From contig DASWRI010000035.1 in assembly GCA_036403235.1 (NCBI GenBank), positions 16,908 through 80,907 on the forward strand: a stretch of DNA of 64,000 nt, in the 5' to 3' direction. Positions 29,244 through 37,856 of this stretch are shown in pieces. How positions within the stretch are numbered: the stretch's first letter is position 1; each line of letters starts with the position of its first letter. The DNA comes from JBGTFE01 sp036403235 (GTDB lineage: Bacteria; Acidobacteriota; Blastocatellia; Pyrinomonadales; Pyrinomonadaceae). Below the pieces are notes generated by a model. That model was given only the letters and a program-made list of their open reading frames with translations. It was not told where the DNA came from and ran no database searches. The position numbers and the translations under genes were made by a program.

Positions 29244-29450
29244 ATGGCTAAAGAGCCGGAAAATCACAATAAAGAATGGAGCAAGCCGGAAGTAAAAGAA
29301 CTTAAGCACTTGGCTACAGAAAATACGCCGACGCGCGTGATCGGTTTGAAATTAGGAAGAACCGAGAACTCGATTCGGTCGAAGGCTTCAGCTGAGAATA
29401 TTTCGCTTAAACCAACTAATCAATCGCCGTATAACCGGCGGAAAAAATAG
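29244..29450 (+). CDS. Small SANT/HTH-like DNA-binding-type protein
   Basis: The 68-residue protein has EWSKPEVKELKHLATENTPT, then RVIGLKLGRTENSIRSKA, then TNQSPYNRRKK. This Trp-anchored helix-turn-helix (GcrA/Myb-like) small protein recurs widely in bacteria without a known function. GAGGAGAAAAAATT precedes the ATG. It opens a three-gene run up to 30966, separated by gaps of about 70 and 8 bp. Confidence 0.75.
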   Translation: MAKEPENHNKEWSKPEVKELKHLATENTPTRVIGLKLGRTENSIRSKASAENISLKPTNQSPYNRRKK

Positions 29451-29521
29451 CAGATCGGGGCAGCGGCGTAGTTTTCTGCCGCTGCCCCGATGTTTATAAA
29501 GACTATGAAATGAGGTGAATT

Positions 29522-29905
29522 ATGGGAGATAAATCTAAAAAGCCGCCAACTAGAAATACCTCGGTGAAGGTATTTACCAGAGACGATACCTCGAATTTTA
29601 ACAGCGAAGCTTCGGGAGCTTCTTCGTCCTCCGGCAACTCGGCGCGAAATAAATGCTGGACGTTTGAACTGGCCGAATTAACCGTTTCGCCGGACGTTTT
29701 ACAAATAAATGGTCCGGTCAGCGCCGATGTAACGCCGGATGAGATAACGGTTTACGACAATGCCGGTGCGAAACTTGGGAAGGCGCCGCCGGCTGCGGCG
29801 AAACAAATATCGAAGGCGGCCGAGTCAGAAGAAAAATTTAAGCTTTCCGGGAAAATAACCGGAAAAACTTCAACGGCCGTTGAGGTAAAAATCTGTTTTG
29901 AATAA
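29522..29905 (+). CDS. Unknown protein with Ser-rich N-terminus
   Basis: The protein has 127 residues. A polar low-complexity stretch (SEASGASSSSGNSARN) is followed by a probable small beta domain (CWTFELAELTVSPDVLQI and KLSGKITGKTSTAVEVKICF). I do not recognise it. GAGGTGAATT precedes the ATG, and it ends 8 bp before the Cys-cluster gene, so the two are likely cotranslated. Confidence 0.65.
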   Translation: MGDKSKKPPTRNTSVKVFTRDDTSNFNSEASGASSSSGNSARNKCWTFELAELTVSPDVLQINGPVSADVTPDEITVYDNAGAKLGKAPPAAAKQISKAAESEEKFKLSGKITGKTSTAVEVKICFE

Positions 29906-29913
29906 ATTTTTGA

Positions 29914-30966
29914 ATGAATATAAATTCAAACAATTTAAAGCGCATTAACCGGCAAATGCCTTTATTGCTGCAAACTGGAAATTGCGTTCGCTGTCCTATT
30001 TTCAAGGATGGCCGCTGCGAAGGCGCGATAACTCTGGAATCATTCGTTATGCAAGAGGATTCGGTTATCGGCTGCCGCGATCCCGAACGTATCGACGTTT
30101 TTTATAAGGATGTAAAAAGAACGCGGCGAGCTTTACCGCCACCTAATCTGAATAGCCGACTTTTATTGCCGCCATTTATTCCAGTATTGACTTCAGGCAT
30201 GCCTCCGGACTTAAAACTCGATTCAAAACTTCTTTACGGCGTTTCTTTCAGCACGATTCTTAATACTAATGGCACCTTAAGATATAAAACGCCGGAAAGC
30301 TTGCGACATGCGCTAAGACTTCCGCCCGACGGCCGACTGGCGCTTTTCTGTACCGTCGACGATGCGAGAATTGAATATTTTTGGAAAATATCGGAATCGA
30401 AAAAACTCTGGCAACGAATAGCCGCGCTGCGTTTCGAATTTGTAACGAGCGCTACTTTTTCCGTTTATAGTAAACATCCGCGCAGCGATCAAATTATTAA
30501 CCAGGCCAAAAACTTTTTAACGCTCGACGATATATCCGCCTTAGAGGTTCCGGCAATTCCTTTTATATTCTTTTATTCGGAAAGCGAACTGGATTACTTA
30601 AATTTACTCAATGAATTAAACCGCAGGCCGGATATATCCAAGGTGGCAGTTTTGGCGCAGCTGCGTCGTTCCAAGCACGGATTTGAATCGCTGCTTGAAT
30701 ATATGCACGCTATAAGCGCTGATATCAAAAGGAAAATAGAATTTGTGGTAATGGGAGTGGCCGAGGCGACAAGAATAAAACAAATCTTATCGGAATTTCC
30801 AGACTCGACAATCGTAAGTAGTCAGCCGGTATTTAAAGGGAATAAAGGCGGCGAGATGACTTTAAAGAACTTAAAACATGTGGAAAACGAGGATATGAGC
30901 AGAGCCGAACTTATCGAAAATAATATCAGAGCCTATATTGGTTTTTGCAACGCGTGCATGCCATAA
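29914..30966 (+). CDS. Unknown protein with N-terminal cysteine cluster
   Basis: The protein has 350 residues. CVRCPIFKDGRCEG, then GCRDPE a little later, gives four Cys (near residues 24, 27, 34, 53) that could bind a metal or iron-sulfur centre. The rest alternates strands and helices (LYGVSFSTILNTNGTLRYKT, VSKVAVLAQL-like, IEFVVMGVAEATRIKQIL) in a way that could be a TIM barrel. The opening is loosely like DUF4417-type proteins, but I am not sure. It sits between the TAC operon and the Argonaute operon, in a defence-rich stretch. Confidence 0.6.
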   Translation: MNINSNNLKRINRQMPLLLQTGNCVRCPIFKDGRCEGAITLESFVMQEDSVIGCRDPERIDVFYKDVKRTRRALPPPNLNSRLLLPPFIPVLTSGMPPDLKLDSKLLYGVSFSTILNTNGTLRYKTPESLRHALRLPPDGRLALFCTVDDARIEYFWKISESKKLWQRIAALRFEFVTSATFSVYSKHPRSDQIINQAKNFLTLDDISALEVPAIPFIFFYSESELDYLNLLNELNRRPDISKVAVLAQLRRSKHGFESLLEYMHAISADIKRKIEFVVMGVAEATRIKQILSEFPDSTIVSSQPVFKGNKGGEMTLKNLKHVENEDMSRAELIENNIRAYIGFCNACMP

Positions 30967-31191
30967 GAAATTATATGAATATTTTTGAAAATTAAAACAA
31001 ACGCTCTGCTGCGCCAAGTCTAAGGGGTTAACTTTTATCTCAGCGGTAGAATTCATTAAATTGATTAAAATTGTAAAGATAACCCATAGATTTTTTTGAA
31101 ACGTTGAAGATATTTAATTTGTGTTTCAACCAAAACACAACGATTCTGCGATAAGATAAACTAGATATACTTTATAAAATAGTTAGCAAAT

Positions 31192-32616
31192 ATGATTATT
31201 GATTCACCTGATCGAGAAGTCCTTTTTGTAAGCCATGCTTATCCCGAAAATAATGAATTCGCTTTATGGATAGCATTGAAGTTAGCAACAGCCGGTTACC
31301 CTGTTTGGTGCGACTTGACCCATTTGTTGGGTGGGGAAGATTTCTGGAAAGATGTTGAAAAAATTATTCGCCACAAAGCGGTAAAGGTTTTGTATGTGTT
31401 ATCTCGTGTTTCGAACGAAAAAGAAGGAACTTTGCAGGAGGTGGCCGTTGCAAAAGAGGTAGCTAAAAAGCACGGTCTTAAAGATTTTATAATTCCGTTG
31501 TTAGTTGATGATTTACCGCGCAGCGAAATAAATATTGAACTGAAGAGGATTAATTCAATTTCATTTTATGAAAGCTGGGCGGTCGGGCTGCAGACTTTGA
31601 TTGAAAAATTAGAACAAGCCGGCGTTTCGAAAAAGGCTAATTATTCCATTGAATCGGTTAGCCAATGGTGGAAAATAAATTACAGTGCTAATAAGGGAGT
31701 AAAAGAGGAACCGCAAAACTGTTATTCGAATTGGTTTGAAATAGACGGCTATCCCAATAAACTGTATTACCACGTTCTCAAACCAGGCTATAAAGCCCGG
31801 TTTCAACCTAATGAATCGGGCTTTATTTACCCTTACCGGGAACATGCCAGGGGGATTCTCACTTTTGCCGAAGCTCCTACGGATTTTCCTGACGGCGATG
31901 AATTGTTTGGAGATAGATTCACTTTCTATGTAGATAACCTTTTCCAAAATCGCCATAAAAAAGATTTTATAGACGATCGTTTAGCACGCGATGTAATCAC
32001 CGATTTATTAAGACAAGCTTGGGAGAATTTGTTTATTCAGCGCGGGCTTGCTACTTACGAATTAGCGAACAAAAGCAAATCATGTTACTTCAAACTCAAT
32101 CAACTTCCTGATGACAAAATACATTTTGTCGGTATCAATAATAAAAAAACCTGGCGAAGCATTATTGGGTACAAAACGGTAGGAGCGAAAAAGCGTTTTT
32201 GGCATTTTGGAATTAGTGCCAGACCATATTTGCGCTCAACGAAATATTTCGCTGTTAGCCCGCATGTTCTTTTTTCGGAAGAAGGAACTGATATCTGGAA
32301 AGATAAGGGTAGGCTCCATAAAGCTAAAATGAGCCAATGTAAAAATTGGTGGAATGCTCAATGGCGCGATCGTATTTTAGCGGTAATGGATTTCTTAGCC
32401 GGCGACAAAAACGAAATCTCTCTGGCACTCAGTTCAGATGACAAGTTGAACGTAATAGTCGATAAACACCCGATTTTATTTACCAGCCCGGTTTCATTCC
32501 CAGATCCGGAAATAAATACAAAATCCGACGATCCTAATTCAGAAGACGACTTACCCGAAGAATTTATTGGCGACAACGATTCCGAGGAAGACGAAGATAT
32601 GGAGGAAAATTATTAA
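31192..32616 (+). CDS. TIR-APAZ protein of a short-Argonaute (SPARTA-type) system
   Basis: The protein has 474 residues. Residues 1-130 are a TIR domain: DREVLFVSHAYPENNEFALW, LLGGEDFWKDVEKII and VLYVLSRVSNE. Residues about 150-445 match an APAZ region, the N-lobe analogue found only with short prokaryotic Argonautes. The last 40 residues are strongly acidic. In SPARTA systems the TIR-APAZ/pAgo heterodimer assembles on guide/target recognition and destroys NAD(P)+. Its stop overlaps the Argonaute start by one base (TAATG), so translation is coupled. The APAZ call rests mainly on position and length beside an evident short pAgo. Confidence 0.85.
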   Translation: MIIDSPDREVLFVSHAYPENNEFALWIALKLATAGYPVWCDLTHLLGGEDFWKDVEKIIRHKAVKVLYVLSRVSNEKEGTLQEVAVAKEVAKKHGLKDFIIPLLVDDLPRSEINIELKRINSISFYESWAVGLQTLIEKLEQAGVSKKANYSIESVSQWWKINYSANKGVKEEPQNCYSNWFEIDGYPNKLYYHVLKPGYKARFQPNESGFIYPYREHARGILTFAEAPTDFPDGDELFGDRFTFYVDNLFQNRHKKDFIDDRLARDVITDLLRQAWENLFIQRGLATYELANKSKSCYFKLNQLPDDKIHFVGINNKKTWRSIIGYKTVGAKKRFWHFGISARPYLRSTKYFAVSPHVLFSEEGTDIWKDKGRLHKAKMSQCKNWWNAQWRDRILAVMDFLAGDKNEISLALSSDDKLNVIVDKHPILFTSPVSFPDPEINTKSDDPNSEDDLPEEFIGDNDSEEDEDMEENY

Positions 32617-34145
32617 TGCCGGAATTAATTAAGCTGGACGAACCTACTCTTCTGTTCGGACACAACCAAGCGATAGAAGATCCGCGCGATGGATTAATGT
32701 TATTTAATCCTCTTGATGAAGGAGGGACATACGGCGTTAGAGCCGGCATTATCGGAACGGCCGACGGAATCGAGCGCTATAAAAGATGGGTTGAAAGGAT
32801 TCAGAAACCCATTTTTGAAATTAATGACAAGACAAATCTTATAAAAGAACACCGTCCTCTATTTCCCGGTTTCGAAGCGGCATTCGGCATTCCCTGGAAA
32901 CCTAAGCCGGTTTTGCAAATAGTTCTTAAACCGGAAGAAATAGACAATACGGTTTATTTAAAAGACCAGCATCAAAGAGTTTTTCGAACCGTCGACTTAT
33001 TCGCGAAAAAAATCATAAAGGCTGAAGACGAAGAAGATGTGAAAGTGGATATCTGGTTTGTTGTTATTCCGGAAAGAATTTATAAGTACTGCCGTCCGAA
33101 TTCCGATGTCGAAGTTGCATTTCGAATCGATTCGAATGAACCAATTAATGCAAAAAAGGCCAAGGAATTAAAACGCGCTCCTTCGCTTTTCGATGAAGTA
33201 AATGAATTGATTACTCCATATCGCTACGAACTGAATTTTCACAATCAGCTGAAGGCAAGATTACTGGAAAAAAGGATTTTAACGCAAATTGTTCGTGAAA
33301 CGACTCTTGCTCCTGAAGACTTCCTTCGGACTAACAGTACGCGCCCTATTCGTCCGATAGGGGATTTGTCGGCGCTTGTATGGCGTTTATGCACAGGAGT
33401 TTTTTATAAAGTCGGCGGTCGCCCATGGAAGATAAACAATATTAGAGACGGCGTTTGTTATATTGGATTGGTTTTTAAGCAGGATAACAACGACCCTGAC
33501 CCCCGTAATGCTTGCTGCGCGGCGCAGATGTTTCTTGATTCGGGCGATGGAGTGGTTTTTAAGGGAAATGTAGGTCCCTGGTATATTCCCGGTAAAGGCG
33601 ATTACCATTTATCTGCCGAAGCGGCAAAACATCTAGTCGGCAAAGCCGTAGAAACCTACCAGAATAATATGGGCAAGCCGCCCAAGGAATTATTTCTACA
33701 CGGGAAAGTGAGATTTAATGATGAGGAATGGCAAGGATTTCTTTCGGCGATCGATACAAAAACGACTAATCTAGTCGGAGTCAGAATTCATGACGAGAAC
33801 AACTTTAAGCTGTATCGCCCGGGAACCCGCCCTATTTTAAGAGGGATGGCTTATATTAAAAATTATCGCACGGCTTATCTTTGGACGAAAGGTTTTATTC
33901 CGAGACTACAAACGTATCCGGGAAGATCCGTTCCCAAACCTTTATTTATTGATGTATGCCGGGGTGAAGCAAATATCAGAACAGTTCTAAACGATATAAT
34001 GGCGCTTACCAAATTAAACTACAACACTTGCCTTTTAGCGGATGGAAACCCGGTAACGCTGAAGTTTGCCGACGCTGTAGGAGAAATACTAACTGCGGGA
34101 CCAATTGAAGATGTCCCGCCGCTCCCTTTTAAGCATTACATATAA
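32616..34145 (+). CDS. Short prokaryotic Argonaute (MID-PIWI)
   Basis: The 509-residue length is typical of short pAgos, which lack N and PAZ domains. The MID region is the first half (IWFVVIPERIYKYCRP). The PIWI region starts near 265 with LVWRLCTGVFYKVGGRPWK, then GVCYIGLVFKQ and later ELFLHGKVRF, and ends in a short hydrophobic tail (PLPFKHYI). Where an active Ago would carry the first catalytic Asp, this one reads YIGLVF, so it should be slicer-inactive like other short pAgos. It forms the guide-binding half of the SPARTA pair with the gene just upstream. Confidence 0.88.
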   Translation: MPELIKLDEPTLLFGHNQAIEDPRDGLMLFNPLDEGGTYGVRAGIIGTADGIERYKRWVERIQKPIFEINDKTNLIKEHRPLFPGFEAAFGIPWKPKPVLQIVLKPEEIDNTVYLKDQHQRVFRTVDLFAKKIIKAEDEEDVKVDIWFVVIPERIYKYCRPNSDVEVAFRIDSNEPINAKKAKELKRAPSLFDEVNELITPYRYELNFHNQLKARLLEKRILTQIVRETTLAPEDFLRTNSTRPIRPIGDLSALVWRLCTGVFYKVGGRPWKINNIRDGVCYIGLVFKQDNNDPDPRNACCAAQMFLDSGDGVVFKGNVGPWYIPGKGDYHLSAEAAKHLVGKAVETYQNNMGKPPKELFLHGKVRFNDEEWQGFLSAIDTKTTNLVGVRIHDENNFKLYRPGTRPILRGMAYIKNYRTAYLWTKGFIPRLQTYPGRSVPKPLFIDVCRGEANIRTVLNDIMALTKLNYNTCLLADGNPVTLKFADAVGEILTAGPIEDVPPLPFKHYI

Positions 34146-34159
34146 ATTTATCTGATTGA

Positions 34160-34573
34160 ATGATTATGGAAAGGAAAGTAAAGCATTTGGAACTAATTCA
34201 GTCCGTTATAAATCGCATGGCTAATAATTCGTTTTATATCAAAGGCTGGTGCGTAACGATCGTGGCCGCAATCCTTGGTTTAATAAGTAAGGACATAAAT
34301 AAAAGGCTATTTGCGGTCGTTTATTTTCCGATTCTTATGTTCTGGATTCTCGATTCCTTCTTTCTGCACCAGGAAAAGTTGTTTCGCACACTTTACGATT
34401 CGGTAAGAATTCTTGATGAGGATAAAATAGATTTTTCAATGACTCCGAGCCAAACTGACCGAGAAAACAACAAATGGATTGATAATTTCTTTTCAAGCAC
34501 ATTGCTGCTTTTTTACGGGATTATGGCGCTGGTTACCTGTGTGGCCATCGCGATATTACATGATTGGATTTAG
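34160..34573 (+). CDS. Two-TM membrane protein found beside TIR genes, unknown
   Basis: The protein has 137 residues. HLELIQSVINRMANNSFYIK then GWCVTIVAAILGLISK begins a recurrent family with two closely spaced TM helices (about 28-65) and a third near 113-135. The intervening loop has LDSFFLHQEKLFRTLYD. I recognise the family pattern as one that recurs near conflict genes but know of no assigned activity. It lies 15 bp after the Argonaute gene and 37 bp before the next gene, so it could belong to either. A pore or membrane-effector role is speculation. Confidence 0.65.
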   Translation: MIMERKVKHLELIQSVINRMANNSFYIKGWCVTIVAAILGLISKDINKRLFAVVYFPILMFWILDSFFLHQEKLFRTLYDSVRILDEDKIDFSMTPSQTDRENNKWIDNFFSSTLLLFYGIMALVTCVAIAILHDWI

Positions 34574-34609
34574 GTATTTAATTGAAGAAAAATTATTCAG
34601 GCAATTTTT

Positions 34610-35197
34610 ATGGGAAGCATTTTACTTTTTAACAATTACGATTTATCGGCATTACTTGAAAACCAAAAGCAGCAAATTGCCAAAGCGGTTTCGGAAGTAT
34701 CTTCTCAACAACTTACTGCGGTCGATCAGGAAGAACTCGTTTCAGAGTTAAAAAGAAAGCTCCAAATAGCTCCCCTTGTTTTAATGGAAGACGAGATAAG
34801 CGTCGACCAAACGGAAACGAAAGTGGATGTAAGAAATGATCCTACGCGCTACATTAGAGACCGAAGCCGTCCGGTTTATATGGACGGTATAAAGGTTATT
34901 TATTACGTTCCGTTTAGCGGCGAGGCGGAACTCTTAAAGTGCAGTCCTAGTCAATTCAATCACAATCCCCCGCGCGCTACGAGTATCGAGAAAAACGAAC
35001 TGGTTTTTGAGTATAACGTGGTTGGCAGGGATATCGCTCAAACGAAAACGGCGTTTGAGCGAACTTTAGGCGATTTAAGACAGTGGGTAGGATGGGTGAA
35101 CACGCAAATCGAACAGTATAACTCAGAAATTGAAGTGCCCGTTCGTTCACAAATCGCCGCCCGTAAACAGATTCTGGAATCCGGATGGCACAAATAA
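34610..35197 (+). CDS. Unknown partner of the TIR protein
   Basis: The protein has 195 residues: a helical N-terminus (LLENQKQQIAKAVSEVSSQQ), a beta-rich centre (YMDGIKVIYYVPFSGEAELL and NELVFEYNVVG) and a long C-terminal helix (QTKTAFERTLGDLRQWVGWV). I cannot name the family. Its last 13 bases overlap the next gene, encoding the TIR/beta-sandwich protein, which implies translational coupling and joint action. Confidence 0.7.
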   Translation: MGSILLFNNYDLSALLENQKQQIAKAVSEVSSQQLTAVDQEELVSELKRKLQIAPLVLMEDEISVDQTETKVDVRNDPTRYIRDRSRPVYMDGIKVIYYVPFSGEAELLKCSPSQFNHNPPRATSIEKNELVFEYNVVGRDIAQTKTAFERTLGDLRQWVGWVNTQIEQYNSEIEVPVRSQIAARKQILESGWHK

Positions 35198-36180
35198 CAG
35201 AATTAGGTTTCAAGATTCGCCCAAAACAGGAGCCTGTTGAAAAAAAGGTGCGCCCAATTGTTACAAGGAGCCAGTCCGTAACCTCCTCTCCGAGGACAAA
35301 AACCATTCGTGAAAAAGTTAGTAAGGAAAAAACCGTCACAGCGTTCGTTGAAAATAGCGAAGAATATGATGTAGCGCTTTCCTTTGCCGGAGAAGACCGA
35401 CCGTATGTAGAAACCGTCGCGCAATTACTTCGTGACAAGGAAATTAAGGTATTCTACGACAATTTTAATAAGGTAACTTTATGGGGCAGAAACCTTGTCG
35501 ATCATTTGAGCAGAGTTTACGCTGAACGCTCGCGTTTTATCGTAATGTTCATTTCAAAACATTATGCCGAAAAAGACTGGACTAACCATGAGCGAAAGTT
35601 CGCGCAGGAACGAGCCTTCAAACTTCAGGAGGACTGTATCTTGCCGGCGCGGTTCGACGATACGAAAATTCCCGGTCTTCCCTCAACTATCGGTTATGTG
35701 AACTTGCAAAAAACGACACCAGAAGAGTTGGTAGAAATGATTGCCGCTAAAGTAAATGGAGTCTCTGAGGAAATTGTTCCGCAACGTTTTACAAAGCAGA
35801 TTATTGAACAAAATAATGAAGAACCGGAAGAAGATAGCGAAGAAGAAGATGACGAATATTCTAATATTTTATATTCCGAAACTGAGACTATTAAACCAGA
35901 AATGCATCAATATTTTACTTGTGTTTTAGAGGAGAATGAAACCATTGAATATGAAGTCGAAAGCAAACATCCTGTCGATATATTGGTTTTGGATAATGAG
36001 GATTATGAAGTTTGGAATGAGGAGGGCGAAATTGATACCTATTACGAACACTTTGAAGATCGCCTAAATTTGCAAAAGTCATTTACTGCTCCTAAGGATG
36101 GAGACTACATGATTGTTGTAGTAAATTATGGGGAAGCAAAAACAAAAACTCAAGTTGATATAACCCGCATAAATGAGTAA
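35185..36180 (+). CDS. TIR-domain protein with C-terminal beta-sandwich
   Basis: The protein has 331 residues. A basic N-terminal linker of about 55 residues precedes a TIR domain at about 57-195: YDVALSFAGEDRPYVETVAQ, FYDNFNKVTLWGRNLVDHL, FIVMFISKHYAEKDWTNHE and LPARFDDTKIPGLPS. A Glu/Asp-rich stretch follows. The last 95 residues (YFTCVLEENETIEYEVES to GDYMIVVVNYGEAK) look like a prepeptidase-C-terminal/GOLD-type beta-sandwich. TIR domains of this class often hydrolyse NAD+ or signal. The beta-sandwich on a cytoplasmic TIR protein is unusual and may bind ligand or a partner. Confidence 0.8.
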   Translation: MAQITELGFKIRPKQEPVEKKVRPIVTRSQSVTSSPRTKTIREKVSKEKTVTAFVENSEEYDVALSFAGEDRPYVETVAQLLRDKEIKVFYDNFNKVTLWGRNLVDHLSRVYAERSRFIVMFISKHYAEKDWTNHERKFAQERAFKLQEDCILPARFDDTKIPGLPSTIGYVNLQKTTPEELVEMIAAKVNGVSEEIVPQRFTKQIIEQNNEEPEEDSEEEDDEYSNILYSETETIKPEMHQYFTCVLEENETIEYEVESKHPVDILVLDNEDYEVWNEEGEIDTYYEHFEDRLNLQKSFTAPKDGDYMIVVVNYGEAKTKTQVDITRINE

Positions 36181-36370
36181 CGCCATTTTTTCCACAGCCG
36201 ACAAAATTTGTCTTGTAAGTGCCTTAATCTGTCATACCAGATATGACCTAATTTGTGTTGAGAAAAAATCTTTGATGACACTTCTGTTTTTAAACAAAAG
36301 ACATATCGGAAACTATCATTCTCTAAAAAAAGTATTCTAAATAAAGTAATTAAATAAAGTGCCGTATGCG

Positions 36371-36379
36371 TGTGGATAA
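36371..36379 (-). promoter_or_regulatory. Perfect DnaA box
   Basis: TGTGGATAA, that is TTATCCACA on the minus strand, lies 21 bp before motif copy B. A near-match (TTATCCCCA) lies 3 bp before copy A, so the pairing may be meaningful for replication of an excised form. One 9-mer alone can occur by chance. Confidence 0.4.
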
Positions 36380-36400
36380 GTCCTCGTATAAATAGCAAAA

Positions 36401-36434
36401 TTGCCAATAGCGGCAACTTTTTCCCGCTATTTTT
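36401..36434 (+). repeat. Island motif copy B
   Basis: TTGCC, AATAGC, GGCAA, then CTTTTTCCCGCTATTTTT: identical to copy A outside the six-base spacer. It lies about 20 bp before the start of the wHTH gene and in its direction. The rest of the gap 36181-36400 has no gene. Confidence 0.75.
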
Positions 36435-36454
36435 GATTTGAGTGAAATGTTACG

Positions 36455-36856
36455 GTGAAATCAGCCACCGTAATTTTTTATTCTCAAAATGACTCTCAAC
36501 AAAATCTTCAACTACCAGAAAACATTTCCCGGCGAAAAAAACAAAAAGCAGTTAACTTCCCAAAAGCCAACTGGTGGACACCGCTCTGGCGCGGTCTGCT
36601 AGTTGAACCGTCGGCTAAACACTACAAGGCAATGCGAAGCGCCATATGGCTTTATCTCTACTTGCTCGTTTTTGCCAATCGCTCAACAGGGAAACTTTTT
36701 CGCAAGATTGCGACCATAGCTAACGATACGGGATTAAGTTCCCGCACCATAAGCCGCTGGCTAAAAAATTTGAAGTCTGGAGGGTATATTGAGATTTATC
36801 AGACAGGGCGCTCTTTGCAAATCTCAATTACTAAGTGGAAACCAATTAAAAAATGA
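36455..36856 (+). CDS. Winged-helix (replication-initiator-like) HTH protein
   Basis: The protein has 133 residues. WWTPLWRGLLVEPSAKHYKA and AMRSAIWLYLYLLVFANRST are followed by IATIANDTGLSSRTISRWLK, then NLKSGGYIEIYQTGRSL, a clear winged HTH of the helix_turn_helix_36 sort found in replication and plasmid proteins. It starts about 20 bp after motif copy B and a DnaA box, and ends 9 bp before the methyltransferase gene. A role in plasmid-like replication or in regulation is possible. I cannot choose between them. Confidence 0.7.
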   Translation: MKSATVIFYSQNDSQQNLQLPENISRRKKQKAVNFPKANWWTPLWRGLLVEPSAKHYKAMRSAIWLYLYLLVFANRSTGKLFRKIATIANDTGLSSRTISRWLKNLKSGGYIEIYQTGRSLQISITKWKPIKK

Positions 36857-36865
36857 TAAATCGAA

Positions 36866-37837
36866 ATGCCTCAGATAAAACAAAATCTTCAAAAGCCGAT
36901 TGAGTTATTCATCAACAAAATCATTCGCGGCGACGCTCTAAAAGCACTTAAAAAATTTCCCGAAGGAAGCATTGACTGCATTGTTACTAGTCCGCCCTAT
37001 TGGGCTTTGCGGGACTACGACGTGAAAGGTCAAATCGGGCTCGAAAGCACAATCGAAGAATATCTGGAAAAACTATTAGCTGTTTTTGCCGAAATCCGCC
37101 GCGTCTTGAAACCGACTGGAACCTGCTGGATAAACTTCGGCGACACCTACGCCAACAAAACCAAAGGGGGGCACCGAAACAAATTGCAGAACAATATGTA
37201 TGATTCGCTCACCAGACGGGCGACTTTCCCGAAGCTCGAAACCAAACTTAACATCCCGCCGAAATCACTCTGCCAAATCCCTTCAAGCTTTGCTCTGAAA
37301 ATGATTGAACAAGGCTGGATTTTAAGAAACGAAATCATCTGGCATAAGCCGAATGCGATGCCTCAGAGTATCAAAGACAGATTCTCGGTCGATTTTGAAA
37401 AAATATTCTTTTTCGTCAAAGAGAGAAAATATTACTTTTGCCAGCAATTTGAACCGCTCAAAAATCCGGTGCGACTGGAAAGGAGACTGCTCGACCCGAA
37501 AAAATCACATAAACGCACAAAAAGCTACTGGTTTTCCGCCCGTCCTGAAATATCTGAAAAACGAAGATTAAATATGCTAAAAACCGGCAGAAATAAGCGA
37601 TGCGTCTGGACAATCGGGACGACCAGTTTTCCGGGCAATCATTTTGCGGTTTATCCGCCGCGTCTGATAGAAACACCGATTAAAGCTGGTTGTCCGAAAG
37701 GCGGCATCGTCCTTGACCCATTTATCGGAAGTGGAACGACTGCCATTGTTGCCAAAGAGTTAGGAAGAAAGTTTATCGGGATCGAACTCAGTTCAAGCTA
37801 TGTCAAAATGGCTCGGAACAGACTACGGCAGAACTAA
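36866..37837 (+). CDS. DNA methyltransferase (N4-cytosine/N6-adenine, beta class)
   Basis: The protein has 323 residues. Motif IV TSPPYW near residue 40 comes first and the AdoMet motif LDPFIGSGTTAIVAKELGR is at the C-terminal end, which gives the beta-class order. TSPPYW favours N4-cytosine methylation, though N6-adenine is not excluded. A target-recognition stretch lies between (residues about 180-260). No restriction endonuclease gene is adjacent, so it is probably a solitary or protective island methylase. Confidence 0.88.
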   Translation: MPQIKQNLQKPIELFINKIIRGDALKALKKFPEGSIDCIVTSPPYWALRDYDVKGQIGLESTIEEYLEKLLAVFAEIRRVLKPTGTCWINFGDTYANKTKGGHRNKLQNNMYDSLTRRATFPKLETKLNIPPKSLCQIPSSFALKMIEQGWILRNEIIWHKPNAMPQSIKDRFSVDFEKIFFFVKERKYYFCQQFEPLKNPVRLERRLLDPKKSHKRTKSYWFSARPEISEKRRLNMLKTGRNKRCVWTIGTTSFPGNHFAVYPPRLIETPIKAGCPKGGIVLDPFIGSGTTAIVAKELGRKFIGIELSSSYVKMARNRLRQN

Positions 37838-37856
37838 TAAAAATCCAGTAAGGTGT

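Noticed and set aside
19242..36434. The repeated motif as a plain intrinsic terminator
   Set aside because: The stem is only 5-6 bp, conservation continues past the T-tract into CCCGCTATT, and four of the five copies point toward a gene start rather than following a gene end.
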